Shown: positions 7,506 through 16,340, numbered from the stretch's first letter. The stretch is DNA of 43,970 nt from Phycisphaerae bacterium (GCA_025936175.1 JAICTV010000014.1:1-43970); one strand, 5' to 3'. The notes: generated from the sequence alone by a model not told the origin. Numbers and translations are program-made.

Positions 7506-9563
7506 ATGACACAGACGGCCACACGACGTGACGATGGAACGGCGCTGGTCGAACTCGATCCGTGGCTCAAGCCTTTCGAACAGAAGCTCCGGGATCGCTA
7601 CAACTACTACCGTCGCGTGCTTTCGCAGTTCGACGCGACCGGCGGGCTGCTCGGGCAGGTCTCGCAGGGCCATCGCTACTTCGGCTTCAATCGCGGGGAG
7701 CTCTGGGGCAAGCCGGGCGTGTGGTATCGCGAGTGGGCGCCGGCCGCACTGCAGCTTCGACTCATCGGCGACTTCAACAACTGGGACCGCTTCGGCCATC
7801 CGCTCGTGCGCGACCAGTTCGGCGTCTGGAGCCTCTTCCTGCCGGACGACAAATACAAAGACAAGCTCACGCACGGCAGCCTGCTCAAGGTGCACGTCGT
7901 CACGGAGAAGGCCGGGACGATGGATCGCATCCCCGCATACATCCGCCGAGTCGTGCCCGATCCATTTGGCACCGGTTTCGTCGGCCAGTATTGGAACCCG
8001 CCGGACCGATTCGGGTTCAAGAACCCCAATCCGCCGCGATCAGACAGCTTGCGCGTCTACGAAGCGCACGTCGGCATGGCGCAGGAGGAAGGGAAGGTCG
8101 GCACGTTTGCCGAGTTTACGAAGAACGTTTTGCCGCGCATCGCGGACCTGGGCTACAACGCGATCCAGCTCATGGCGATCCAGGAACATCCGTACTACGG
8201 ATCGTTCGGCTATCACGTGAGCAACTTCTTCGCCGTCAGCTCCCGCTTCGGCACGCCGGAGGAGCTGAAGGAGTTGATCGACGAAGCCCACCGTTTGCGT
8301 CTTCGCGTCCTGCTCGATCTTGTCCACTCGCACTCGGTCAAGAACACGCAGGAAGGTTTGAACATGTTCGACGGGACCGAGTTCCAGTATTTCCACGCCG
8401 GCCCGCGCGGGCAGCACGTGGCGTGGGACTCGCTCCTGTTCGATTACAGCAAGTTCGAAGTCCAGCGCTTCCTGCTCAGCAACGTCCGCTACTGGCTCGA
8501 GGAGTTTCATTTCGACGGCTTCCGCTTCGACGGCGTGACGTCGATGATCTACCTCGATCACGGCCTCGGCCAGACCTTCACCAACTACGATCAGTACTTC
8601 AACGACAACATCGATCGGGATGCGATCGTTTATCTCCAGATGGCCAACCAGGTCGCGCACGGGGTGAAGAACGAGTGCACGACCGTCGCCGAAGACGTCA
8701 GCGGCATGGTCGGCATCGCCCGGCCGGTCGAAGAGGGCGGCATCGGGTTCGACTATCGCCTGGCGATGGGCATCCCCGATTACTGGATCAAGATCCTCAA
8801 GGAGAAGAAGGACGAGGAGTGGAACCTCGGCGAAGTCTGGCACGAGCTGCTCAACCGCCGGCGGAGCGAGAAGCACATCGGCTACGCCGAGTCGCACGAC
8901 CAGTCGCTGGTCGGCGACAAGACGATCGCGTTTCGCCTGATGGACAAGGACATGTACTGGCACATGGACCGCGACCATCCGAGCCTGGTCGTCGGCCGCG
9001 GCATCGCGCTGCACAAGCTGATCCGCCTGATCACCTTCAGCCTCGCGGGCGAAGGGTATTTGAACTTCATCGGCAACGAGTTCGGTCATCCGGAGTGGGT
9101 GGACTTCCCGCGCGAAGGCAACGGCTACAGTTATCACTACGCGCGGCGGCAATGGTCGCTGGTCGATAATCCCCGCCTGCTCTATCGCGGGTTGATGGAA
9201 TTCGACAAGGCGATGAACCGCATCGACATCGACTATCACCTGCTGGCCGACCCGTTCATCGAGCAGCTCGCGCTGCATGAGGACACGAAGCAATTGATCT
9301 TCCGCCGCGGGCCGCTGGTGTTCGCGTTCAACTTCCATCCCGATGAGTCGTACACGGACCTGCGCATCCCCGTTCCCGACCCGACAGACTACAAGCTGCT
9401 TCTCAACACCGACGCCGCGAAGTTTTCCGGGCCCGGGCTGGTGCAGGAAGACAGCTTCTATCCGTGGCAGAAGGTGCCGATGTACAGCCGGCAGCAGAGC
9501 ATCCAGATCTATCTGCCGAGCCGAACGGCGCTGGTATTCGCTCCCGCGGCGGGCAAGCGATGA
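7506..9563 (+). CDS. glgB: 1,4-alpha-glucan branching enzyme, GH13_8 (eukaryote-like) type
   Basis: This 685-residue enzyme makes alpha-1,6 branches in glycogen. An N-terminal CBM48-like region (about 60-160, WAPAALQLRLIGDFNNWDR) precedes a GH13 barrel. The catalytic residues appear to be Asp342 in FRFDGVTSM, Glu396 in VAEDVSGM and Asp465 in AESHDQ. The wording VTSMIY and YAESHDQSLVGDKT matches the GBE1-like subfamily GH13_8 better than the usual bacterial GH13_9. I chose the ATG at 7506; upstream codons are low-complexity. A TATAGT at 7491-7496 would place transcription start only a few bases before the ATG. The stop overlaps the next gene (ATGA), so the two are coupled. No glgA or glgC is in the window. 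Confidence 0.93.
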   Translation: MTQTATRRDDGTALVELDPWLKPFEQKLRDRYNYYRRVLSQFDATGGLLGQVSQGHRYFGFNRGELWGKPGVWYREWAPAALQLRLIGDFNNWDRFGHPLVRDQFGVWSLFLPDDKYKDKLTHGSLLKVHVVTEKAGTMDRIPAYIRRVVPDPFGTGFVGQYWNPPDRFGFKNPNPPRSDSLRVYEAHVGMAQEEGKVGTFAEFTKNVLPRIADLGYNAIQLMAIQEHPYYGSFGYHVSNFFAVSSRFGTPEELKELIDEAHRLRLRVLLDLVHSHSVKNTQEGLNMFDGTEFQYFHAGPRGQHVAWDSLLFDYSKFEVQRFLLSNVRYWLEEFHFDGFRFDGVTSMIYLDHGLGQTFTNYDQYFNDNIDRDAIVYLQMANQVAHGVKNECTTVAEDVSGMVGIARPVEEGGIGFDYRLAMGIPDYWIKILKEKKDEEWNLGEVWHELLNRRRSEKHIGYAESHDQSLVGDKTIAFRLMDKDMYWHMDRDHPSLVVGRGIALHKLIRLITFSLAGEGYLNFIGNEFGHPEWVDFPREGNGYSYHYARRQWSLVDNPRLLYRGLMEFDKAMNRIDIDYHLLADPFIEQLALHEDTKQLIFRRGPLVFAFNFHPDESYTDLRIPVPDPTDYKLLLNTDAAKFSGPGLVQEDSFYPWQKVPMYSRQQSIQIYLPSRTALVFAPAAGKR

Positions 9564-10027
9564 TCGTCCGCCGCGCGACGGTCGACGACGCTGACGCGAT
9601 CTGCGATGTTCACATTCGCTCGATCCGTGTCCTCTGCGCGAACGACTACACGCCGGAGCAGATCGAGTCGTGGGTGCGCTACAAGTCCGCCGACAATTAC
9701 CGCAAGGCGATGACCGAGTGCGGCGAAGTGCTGTTCGTCGCCGCGCGGCATCTCAAGATCATCGGTTTCTCGCAGCTCTGGAAGGACGAGATCACGTCGG
9801 TCTACGTCGCGCCGGAGGGCAAAGGCATTGGCGCCGGCCGAGCGCTCCTGGAAGCGGCGGAAGATCACGCGCGTCAGCAGGGCGTGACGGAAATCAAGCT
9901 GCGCTCGACGATTACATCCATCGCCTTCTACGAACATCTCGGCTACCAACGCGTCGAAGACACGATCTACACGCTGCGCGATCGCGTGAAGCTGGAATGC
10001 GTCTGGATGCGGAAGGCGATCATTTAG
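9560..10027 (+). CDS. GNAT family N-acetyltransferase
   Basis: This 155-residue protein has a complete GNAT fold: the N-terminal MIVRRATVDDADAICDVH strand-helix, the ITSVYVAPEGKGIGAGRALL pyrophosphate-binding loop and the late IAFYEHLGYQ motif. Such proteins transfer acetyl from acetyl-CoA to an amine; the substrate here is unknown. Its ATG overlaps the branching-enzyme stop by four bases, so it should be translated with it, although no functional link is evident. A strong 26-base inverted repeat begins directly after its stop. Confidence 0.88.
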   Translation: MIVRRATVDDADAICDVHIRSIRVLCANDYTPEQIESWVRYKSADNYRKAMTECGEVLFVAARHLKIIGFSQLWKDEITSVYVAPEGKGIGAGRALLEAAEDHARQQGVTEIKLRSTITSIAFYEHLGYQRVEDTIYTLRDRVKLECVWMRKAII

Positions 10028-10125
10028 ACGTGGCTTGGGCGTCTCGCCCGAGCGTTTGCGGCTTGAGCCGCCGCATGAAGAAGATCGCTGCGCGAGGATG
10101 CTCGGGCGAGACGTCCAAGCCACGT
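10028..10125. repeat. 26-base inverted repeat between convergent genes
   Basis: The left arm 10028-10053 (starts ACGTGGCTTGGGCGTC) and right arm 10100-10125 (ends GACGTCCAAGCCACGT) match at 25 of 26 positions around a loop of 46 bases. It sits between a plus-strand and a minus-strand gene end and could terminate transcription both ways, although no T-run follows. Its sequence is unrelated to the GTCATCC family. Confidence 0.8.
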
Positions 10126-10141
10126 TCTTGATCGCCCGCCG

Positions 10142-11521
10142 TCAGATGCGCTCGAAATAGCGGACTCGTTCCCAATCCGTGACGGCGTTCTCGAACGCGG
10201 CGATTTCGTGTCGCGCTGTGTGGACGTAGAAGCCCAGCACGTCGTCTCCGAGCATCCGCCGCGCGAGTTCGCTTTTCTCCAGCAGCTCCGCAGCTTCCTT
10301 CAGCGTGGATGGCAGCGCGACGAGCTTTTCATCGACATAGGCGTTACCGCGATACGCTTCGCCGCAGTCGAGGTTTTCTTCCACGCCGGCGAGTCCCGCG
10401 GCGATCATTGCCGCGAAGGCGAGATACGGATTCGCGTCGCCGCCCGGCATGCGGTTCTCGATCCGGAGCGACTTGCCGTGCCCGACGACGCGGAAGCCGG
10501 TGGTGCGATTGTCATTCGCCCAGGCCATCTTCGTCGGCGCCCAGCTCCCTGGCTGATACCGTTTATAGGCATTGATCGTCGACGCAAAGAAATAACACAG
10601 CTCGCGGCTGTACTTCATCAAGCCGCCGAGAAATCCACCAAAGTATTGCGACGGCTTCTTCGCCGCCGCGTCGTAGAAGAGATTCTCCTCGCCACGCCAG
10701 ATGCTGATGTGGATGTGACAACTGTTCCCCGCTTCATTCGATGAATACTTCGGCATGAAGGTGATGCACTTGCCGTTGGCTTCGGCGATCTCCTTCGCGC
10801 CCTGCTTGAAGACCATGTGCCCGTCCGCCATGCCCAGCGGCCGTGCATACTCGAAGTTCACCTCATGCTGTCCTTTGCCCCATTCGCCCTTGGTCGATTC
10901 GATCGTGATGCCGGCGCCTTCCATCTGCTGTCGCAGCGCGCGCATGATCGGCTCATCCCGCGACGGCTGCATGACGTGATAGTCGATTCGGTAATCGCTC
11001 GACGGCGGAAGCTGTCGGTAATCCGATGCGCAGGCGGCGTGATAGGTCGTGTTGAACAGAAAGAATTCCAGCTCGCTTGCGATGTTGCAGTGCGATCCCT
11101 GCGACGCGAGCCGATCGATCTGGCTCCGCAAGACCGACCGCGGCGCTTCGGCGACGAACGTGCCGTCGTCGTTCATGAGATCGCAGATCACCAGGGCGGA
11201 CGATTGCTGCCAAGGCAGCAATCGCAGCGACGACAAGTCCGGCTTCATCGCGAAATCGCCGAAGCCCTGGTCCCAGCTCGCCAGCTTGAACCCGTCCAGC
11301 GGGTCCATCTCGATGTTGACCGCGAGGAGATAATTGCAGCCGTGCGTGCCCGCTTCGATGCAGTTGTCGAGGAAATAGTGGCCCGTGACGCGTTTCCCGA
11401 CGAGCCGTCCGTGCGTGTCGGGAAAGACGATCAAGACGGTGTCGATCGCGCCGTCACTAACGCTGCGGCGGAGCGTCTCCAGGTCGAGCGGCGCGCGGCT
11501 GGCCGGGCTAGCTTGCGACAT
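10142..11521 (-). CDS. Glutamine synthetase family protein (gamma-glutamyl-amine ligase-like)
   Basis: This 459-residue protein belongs to the glutamine synthetase superfamily. It has the beta-grasp N-terminal region (VLIVFPDTHGRLVGKRV) and the catalytic domain with NFEYARPLGMADGHM, GNSCHIHISI and RIENRMPGGDANPYLAFAA. The truncated PDTHGR-type N-terminal motif and the neighbours (aldehyde and alcohol dehydrogenases) argue for a PuuA/GlnA4-like enzyme that links glutamate to a polyamine or amino alcohol, rather than for ammonia assimilation. It is last in a three-gene operon; its ATG lies 14 bases inside the end of the aldehyde dehydrogenase gene. Confidence 0.87.
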   Translation of the reverse strand: MSQASPASRAPLDLETLRRSVSDGAIDTVLIVFPDTHGRLVGKRVTGHYFLDNCIEAGTHGCNYLLAVNIEMDPLDGFKLASWDQGFGDFAMKPDLSSLRLLPWQQSSALVICDLMNDDGTFVAEAPRSVLRSQIDRLASQGSHCNIASELEFFLFNTTYHAACASDYRQLPPSSDYRIDYHVMQPSRDEPIMRALRQQMEGAGITIESTKGEWGKGQHEVNFEYARPLGMADGHMVFKQGAKEIAEANGKCITFMPKYSSNEAGNSCHIHISIWRGEENLFYDAAAKKPSQYFGGFLGGLMKYSRELCYFFASTINAYKRYQPGSWAPTKMAWANDNRTTGFRVVGHGKSLRIENRMPGGDANPYLAFAAMIAAGLAGVEENLDCGEAYRGNAYVDEKLVALPSTLKEAAELLEKSELARRMLGDDVLGFYVHTARHEIAAFENAVTDWERVRYFERI

Positions 11522-12938
11522 AAACGTTCTTCAGCTCCGTGTAGCCTTCCATGGCGGCCATGCCCAGATCGCGCCCCATGCCGCTCTGTTTGAACCCGCC
11601 GAACGGCGCTTCGACATGAACGCTGGAGTTGGAGTTGATCGAAAGCACGCCGCTCTCGACGCGGCGTGCGACGCGCAGCGCACGGCCGATGTCGCGCGTC
11701 CAGAGCGATCCGCTCAACCCGTACGGCGAGTCGTTCACCTCGCGGATCATCTCTTCTTCGTCGTCGAACGGCCGGATGCAGACGACGGGGCCGAAGACTT
11801 CCTCGCGCCAAATGCGATCCGCCGGCTCGCAGTCGAGCACGACGGCCGGGGCGATGAAGTAGCCGCGATCGGAGCACCTGGTTCCGCCGCAAGCGACCCG
11901 ACGGCGGTCATTTCGCGCGCCGTCCAAAAACCCTTCGACCATTTTCCGCTGCTCCGCCGACACCAGCGGCCCGACCTGCGTCTTCTCATCGCGCGGATCG
12001 CCGACCACAATGGTTTTGGTCGCGGCGACGAAACGATCGACGAACGCGTCGAACACTTTTCGTTCGACAAACACGCGGCTCCGCGCGCAGCAATCCTGGC
12101 CTGCGTTGGCAAAGACGCTCATCGGCGATTTTGCCGCCGCCTGTTCTAGATCCGCATCGGCGAACACGATATTCGGCGATTTTCCGCCCAATTCGAGCGA
12201 AATCCGCTTGATGTCGCGCGCGGCCAGCTCCATGATCCGCGAGCCGACGGCCGTCGAGCCCGTGAACGAGATCTTCCGCACCAGCGGATGCGTCACCAGT
12301 GCCTCGCCGACCGCGCTTCCCGCGCCCGCCAGCACCTGAAGCGCTCCGGCCGGCAGTCCTGCGTGATGCGCGATCGCGCCGAGCATCACCGCCGACACCG
12401 GCGACGGTTTGGCCGGCTTGAGCACGACGCAATTCCCCGCCGCCAGCGCGGGCGCGACCTTCCAGCACGCGATCGGAAACGGAAAATTCCACGGCACGAT
12501 CGCCGCGACGACGCCGAGGGGCTGACGGATCGTGAAATCGAAACCGCCCGCCGCAACCGGAATGGTCTGCCCGCCGAATTTCCCGATCGCGCCGGCGTAA
12601 TACTCGAAGATCTTCGCGCCCAGCGCCACTTCATCGCGCGCGTCGGAGATCGGCTTGCCGATGCAGTTGACGTCCGCCTCGGCCAGCGCCGCCGCGTTCT
12701 CGCGGATGCCGCGGGCGATGGCGAAGAGAATGTCGGCGCGTTTGCCCGGCGTGCAGTCGCGCCAGGTGTCTTCGAACGTACGATGCGCCCCGTTGACCGC
12801 GGCATCGACCTCGGCCGGCGTCGCGCCGGGCATCTCGCCCCACGTTTGCTCCGTCGCCGGATTGATCAGCGGCGACCGCTTGCCGCCGCGGGCGATTCGC
12901 GATTCTCCGTTGATGAACGGCCCGAAATCGATCTTCAC
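11508..12938 (-). CDS. NAD(P)-dependent aldehyde dehydrogenase
   Basis: This 476-residue ALDH-superfamily enzyme oxidises an aldehyde to an acid. It has FTGSTAVGSRI for cofactor binding, the catalytic-base motif LELGGKSPNIVF, the nucleophile in GQDCCARSR (Cys283 or Cys284) and EEVFGPVVCI near the C-terminus. I chose the GTG at 12938, which overlaps the upstream alcohol-dehydrogenase stop by four bases (GTGA). The longer frame back to 13004 would lie inside that gene. The likely substrate is a gamma-glutamylated aminoaldehyde, judging from the adjacent ligase; betaine aldehyde is an alternative. Confidence 0.92.
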   Translation of the reverse strand: MKIDFGPFINGESRIARGGKRSPLINPATEQTWGEMPGATPAEVDAAVNGAHRTFEDTWRDCTPGKRADILFAIARGIRENAAALAEADVNCIGKPISDARDEVALGAKIFEYYAGAIGKFGGQTIPVAAGGFDFTIRQPLGVVAAIVPWNFPFPIACWKVAPALAAGNCVVLKPAKPSPVSAVMLGAIAHHAGLPAGALQVLAGAGSAVGEALVTHPLVRKISFTGSTAVGSRIMELAARDIKRISLELGGKSPNIVFADADLEQAAAKSPMSVFANAGQDCCARSRVFVERKVFDAFVDRFVAATKTIVVGDPRDEKTQVGPLVSAEQRKMVEGFLDGARNDRRRVACGGTRCSDRGYFIAPAVVLDCEPADRIWREEVFGPVVCIRPFDDEEEMIREVNDSPYGLSGSLWTRDIGRALRVARRVESGVLSINSNSSVHVEAPFGGFKQSGMGRDLGMAAMEGYTELKNVYVAS

Positions 12939-14044
12939 ATCGCCTCGCGATAGAGATTGTAAAGGTCCTGCCGCGTGACCGGCACGGGATTGGTCTGATG
13001 ACACCCGTCCTCGATCGCCTGATCCGCTAACGCGTTCAACTGTGATTCATTCACGCCGTGATTGCGCAGGCCGAAGGTGATGCCGATGTCGATGAGCATT
13101 TTCTCTGCCGCCGCCACGGCATCGCGTGCGCCCATCGCGATCGCGACACGATCGTACACGCCGGGCTTGCGCGCCGCATTGAACTTCATCACCGCCGGCA
13201 GCACCAGCGCGTTCGCGAGGCCATGATGGAGGTGGCAGATCGCCGATAGCGGATGCGCCAGCGAGTGCGCGGCGCCGAGATCCTTTTGAAACGCAATGCC
13301 GCCCATCGTCGCGGCGATCAGCATCTTCCCGCGCGCGTCGAGATCGTCGGGCGCTTTGACGGCCCGCGGCAGCGCGTCGGCGATCAGGTGGATTCCTTCC
13401 AGTGCAATCCCATCGCAAAGTGGATGAAACGTCGGCGACGTGAACGATTCGATGCAGTGCGTGAGCGCATCCGCGCCGGTCGCGGCCGTGAGTTTCGGCG
13501 GCAGATCGACGGTAAGCTGCGGATCGAGGATGACGAGGTTCGCCAGCAGCGACGGGTGGAAGATGACGTGCTTTCGCTCGCCGATGGTGATGACGGAGCT
13601 TCGACCCACTTCGCTTCCGGTTCCTGCCGTCGTCGGAATCGCGATGAACGGCGCGAGCTGCGGGACTCGCGCTAATCCGTCGAGCGGCTGATCCAGTCGC
13701 CAATCCGGAAGAGCGTTGCGCAAGCGGATGATCTTCGCGACGTCGATGCTGCTGCCGCCGCCGAGCCCGATCACGCCGTCGCACGCGCCCTCACGATAGC
13801 CGCACACGGCGCCGTCGACATCCGCTTCCGTGGGATTGGAATGCGTGTCCGGGAAGACGGCGCAGTCTTCGGCAATCGCGCGCTTCGCCGCCGCAAATGC
13901 CGCCGTCGCCATCAATCCCCGATCCGTGACGATCAGCGGTCGTCGCACGCCCAGCGTTTGCAGCCGCTCGCGCAATTCCCCGACGCTGCCGGGGCCGAAG
14001 AGGATGGTCGTCGGGAAAGCGAAGGTGGCGGCGGCCGTCATCAA
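12935..14044 (-). CDS. Iron-containing alcohol dehydrogenase
   Basis: This 369-residue group III (Fe-ADH) enzyme interconverts an alcohol and an aldehyde. It shows the nucleotide-binding GLGGGSSIDVAK, then the metal-binding histidines in HSLAHPLSAICHLHHGLAN. The preceding PTTAGTGSEV and C-terminal HQTNPVPV are usual for the family. It is the first gene of the operon with the aldehyde dehydrogenase and the glutamine-synthetase-like ligase. In that setting it may oxidise the hydroxyl of a gamma-glutamylated amino alcohol, which is inference. It begins 46 bases after the kdpE stop on the same strand, so read-through from that gene pair is possible. Confidence 0.92.
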   Translation of the reverse strand: MMTAAATFAFPTTILFGPGSVGELRERLQTLGVRRPLIVTDRGLMATAAFAAAKRAIAEDCAVFPDTHSNPTEADVDGAVCGYREGACDGVIGLGGGSSIDVAKIIRLRNALPDWRLDQPLDGLARVPQLAPFIAIPTTAGTGSEVGRSSVITIGERKHVIFHPSLLANLVILDPQLTVDLPPKLTAATGADALTHCIESFTSPTFHPLCDGIALEGIHLIADALPRAVKAPDDLDARGKMLIAATMGGIAFQKDLGAAHSLAHPLSAICHLHHGLANALVLPAVMKFNAARKPGVYDRVAIAMGARDAVAAAEKMLIDIGITFGLRNHGVNESQLNALADQAIEDGCHQTNPVPVTRQDLYNLYREAM

Positions 14045-14090
14045 GTGATCAGGATAACGCGATTACACGCATTTTTTGGACGGGCAATCT

Positions 14091-14789
14091 TTATTGATCA
14101 AGCAGCCGATACCCCACGCCCGGCTCGGTCAGCAGCAACTGCGGCCGCGTCGCATCGCCCTCGAGTTTCTGGCGAAGCTGGTTCATGTAAACGCGAAGGT
14201 AGTGCGTCTCCTCCGCCGATCCCGGGCCCCAGACTTCCTTCAAAAGCTGGCGATGCGTGAGGACTTTCCCCGCGTTCTTCACGAGCACGGTCAGCAGCTT
14301 GAATTCGTTGGGCGTGAGATGCACGGCGTTGCCGTCGATCGTCACTTCCCGGCGAGAAAGATCGACGCGCAAGCCGCGCGCTTCGAAGATCGGGTCCCCC
14401 GTGTCGCGATTCGCCGCCGCCAGATGACGCAAGGCCACGCGCACGCGCGCGAGCAGCTCGCCGACGCCGAAGGGTTTGGTCAGGTAATCATCGGCGCCGG
14501 CGTCGAGCGCGACGACCTTGTCCTGCTCCTTGCCCCGCGCCGAGACGATGATGATGGGGATGGCCGTCCACTCGCGCAGGCGGCGGGTGACCTCGACGCC
14601 GTCCATATCCGGCAGGCCCAGGTCGAGCACGACCAGGTCCGGCTGCGCCGTCGCCGCGTGACGCAGTCCGTTCTCCCCGCTCGTCGCTTCGATCACCTTG
14701 AAGCTCTGCGCCTCGAGCGTGACGCGGAGGAACCGCTGGAGCGGCGGCTCGTCTTCGATCACGAGAACAGTTGGTTTCAGGTCTGCCAT
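14091..14789 (-). CDS. kdpE: Response regulator, KdpE type
   Basis: This 232-residue OmpR-family regulator has a receiver domain with phosphoacceptor Asp56 (LVVLDLGLPDMDG) and the conserved Lys in DDYLTKPFG. A winged-helix domain ends ETHYLRVYMNQLRQKL and TEPGVGYRLLDQ, which is characteristic of KdpE. KdpE normally activates the KdpFABC potassium pump under potassium limitation or osmotic stress; no pump genes are in this window. The start overlaps the sensor-kinase stop by 13 bases, indicating coupled translation. Confidence 0.93.
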   Translation of the reverse strand: MADLKPTVLVIEDEPPLQRFLRVTLEAQSFKVIEATSGENGLRHAATAQPDLVVLDLGLPDMDGVEVTRRLREWTAIPIIIVSARGKEQDKVVALDAGADDYLTKPFGVGELLARVRVALRHLAAANRDTGDPIFEARGLRVDLSRREVTIDGNAVHLTPNEFKLLTVLVKNAGKVLTHRQLLKEVWGPGSAEETHYLRVYMNQLRQKLEGDATRPQLLLTEPGVGYRLLDQ

Positions 14790-15919
14790 GCGGGTTCCCG
14801 TTCGGTCATGGCATCGATCATCGGCGGCGGGGATTGGGTCATGGGGATCGTGAAGCGAAACACCGCGCCGCCTTCGGGCCGGTTGCCCGCGCCGATCGTC
14901 CCGCCGTGCGCTTCGACGATGCCGCGGCAGATCGCCAGGCCCAATCCAATCCCTTGTCGCTTCTCCGGCTGCGCGGCGCGGAAGAATTTCTGGAAGACGC
15001 GCGTTTCGGTGCCAGCCGGGATGCCCGGGCCGTCATCGATCACGTCGATCGCGACTTCGCGCCCGTCGCCCGCCTGCCGCGCGCGGATCTGGATCGTGCT
15101 GGTCGGCGGCGTGTAAGCGATCGCGTTGTCCAGCAGGTTCATGAGCACCTGCCCGATGAGCACCGAATCGATCTGCACGAGCGGCAAATCAGGGGGCAGA
15201 TCGGTCTTGAGTTTCCGCCCCCCCAGCCGTCGCTCGAGGCGATGCAGCACCGATCCGACGACCTCCTGCAACGGCTGCCATTCCTTCTTCACCTGCAACC
15301 CGCCGCTTTCGACGCGCGTCATGTCGAGCAGGTTGTTGATCAGCCGCTCCATGCGCTCGGACTCGCCGTAAATCGTGTCGAGCATCTCGCTTTGGGCGGC
15401 ATCGGAAAGATGATCGCGGTTTTCGATCAATGTGCTGGCCGCGCCGGTGATCGCGGAGAGCGGCGTGCGCAGGTCATGCGACACTCCCGAGAGCAGCGTG
15501 TTGCGCAGGAACTCCGCCTCGACGCGTTCCCACGCCTGCCGCGCTTCTTCCGAGTGCTCCCGCACGCGATGCGTCAGAGCGCTGATCACGAGGCCCGTCG
15601 CCAGCATCACGCCGAACGTGATCAGGTACTGCTGATCCGAGACCGCAAAGGTGTAGAACGGTTTGACGAAGATCAGGTCGTACGCGACGACCGAAAGGAC
15701 CGACGTGAGCACGGCGGCGGAGCGACTGTGGTGCGTTGCGATCCACAGCACGCCGACCAGGTACAGCATCAACACGTTCTCACCGTGGAATCCGACCGCA
15801 TGATAGAGCGGCCAGGCGAGCGTGGTGGCGGCGGCGACGACGCCGACGGCCCAGAGGTAGCCGGCGATGTCCGGGCGACGCAACGGGGAGCGGGGAGGGT
15901 GGGCGCGCGGGTCAGACAT
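14777..15919 (-). CDS. KdpD-like sensor histidine kinase lacking the cytoplasmic KdpD/Usp domains
   Basis: This 380-residue kinase begins directly with the four-helix DUF4118 membrane block of KdpD (about 15-115, ending FVKPFYTFAVSDQQYLITF). A HisKA domain follows with His148 in SGVSHDLRTPL, then an HATPase domain with DNAIAYTPP, DVIDDGPGIP and GIGLGLAICRG. Full-length KdpD proteins are about 900 residues and carry N-terminal KdpD and universal-stress domains; those are absent here. I chose the ATG at 15919; the frame stays open to 16129, but that stretch has no domain and overlaps a better small gene. The kinase is followed by kdpE. Confidence 0.88.
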   Translation of the reverse strand: MSDPRAHPPRSPLRRPDIAGYLWAVGVVAAATTLAWPLYHAVGFHGENVLMLYLVGVLWIATHHSRSAAVLTSVLSVVAYDLIFVKPFYTFAVSDQQYLITFGVMLATGLVISALTHRVREHSEEARQAWERVEAEFLRNTLLSGVSHDLRTPLSAITGAASTLIENRDHLSDAAQSEMLDTIYGESERMERLINNLLDMTRVESGGLQVKKEWQPLQEVVGSVLHRLERRLGGRKLKTDLPPDLPLVQIDSVLIGQVLMNLLDNAIAYTPPTSTIQIRARQAGDGREVAIDVIDDGPGIPAGTETRVFQKFFRAAQPEKRQGIGLGLAICRGIVEAHGGTIGAGNRPEGGAVFRFTIPMTQSPPPMIDAMTEREPAWQT

Positions 15920-15987
15920 GCGGACGCGCCATTGTAGCGCGCGACCGTCGCGTTCGCTGAAAGCAGGCGCGATCGACGCTGCGTGGC

Positions 15988-16101
15988 TCAGTTGAACCAC
16001 GTCCACATCTGATCGTGAGGGCCGGCGCCGAACATCCGGGCAAACATGTTCCGGCAGGCGGCAGAGCAGGTGTGACGCAACTCGTTGAAACGTCGTAACA
16101 T
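15988..16101 (-). CDS. Possible 37-residue small protein upstream of the kdpD-like gene
   Basis: A short frame begins MLRRFNELRHTCSAAC and ends QMWTWFN. It is preceded by a strong Shine-Dalgarno sequence, GGGAGG at 16111-16116, nine bases before the ATG. It has two cysteines and a basic helical N-terminal half, and it is not hydrophobic like KdpF. It lies between the putative operator and the sensor kinase, on the same strand, so it could be a leader peptide or a small regulator. Without homologues to compare, this remains a candidate. Confidence 0.35.
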   Translation of the reverse strand: MLRRFNELRHTCSAACRNMFARMFGAGPHDQMWTWFN

Positions 16102-16155
16102 GGCGAGCATCCTCCCGGTTGCTCACCAAACCGTACGCCGCCGCGCCTCAGGGTG

Positions 16156-16198
16156 ACGTCAAGACTCGCGCCGGACGCATCAAGAAAGCATCAAGATT
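16156..16198 (-). promoter_or_regulatory. Putative KdpE operator: three phased TCAAGA repeats
   Basis: TCAAGA occurs at 16159, 16180 and 16191. The last two lie in exact tandem 11-base repeats (GCATCAAGAAA then GCATCAAGATT) and the first is 21 bases away, so all face about the same side of the helix. OmpR/PhoB-family regulators typically bind such direct repeats. The site is upstream of the small gene, the kinase and kdpE, so autoregulation is a reasonable inference. Confidence 0.45.
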
Positions 16199-16340
16199 TG
16201 CCCAAACTGCGCGGCCGACCGTTGCCGCGCGCGTCGTCGGCGACGCAGAATGCCGCGCATGGGTTGCAAAGACCGCAAGGCGATCGCCAAGCGCCTCGCC
16301 GCCAAATGGCGCGCGCGATCCGGGCGTTCCGAGGGTACCC

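Noticed and set aside
7562-9338. Long open frames in the second plus frame and on the minus strand over the branching enzyme
   Set aside because: Their products are low-complexity Arg/Ala/Pro sequences, while the branching-enzyme frame carries all catalytic residues.
12939-13004. ATG start at 13004 for the aldehyde dehydrogenase
   Set aside because: It lies inside the alcohol dehydrogenase gene, and the GTG at 12938 gives a normal length and a four-base overlap.
15920-16129. Longer start for the KdpD-like kinase at 16129
   Set aside because: The extra 70 codons have no KdpD or Usp domain, are arginine-rich, and overlap a better short frame with a good ribosome-binding site.
16201-16340. Short plus-strand frame beginning MGCKDRKAIAKRLAAKWRAR
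   Set aside because: It has no ribosome-binding site and runs into the end of the convergent DUF481 gene in a non-coding-looking frame; evidence is too weak.
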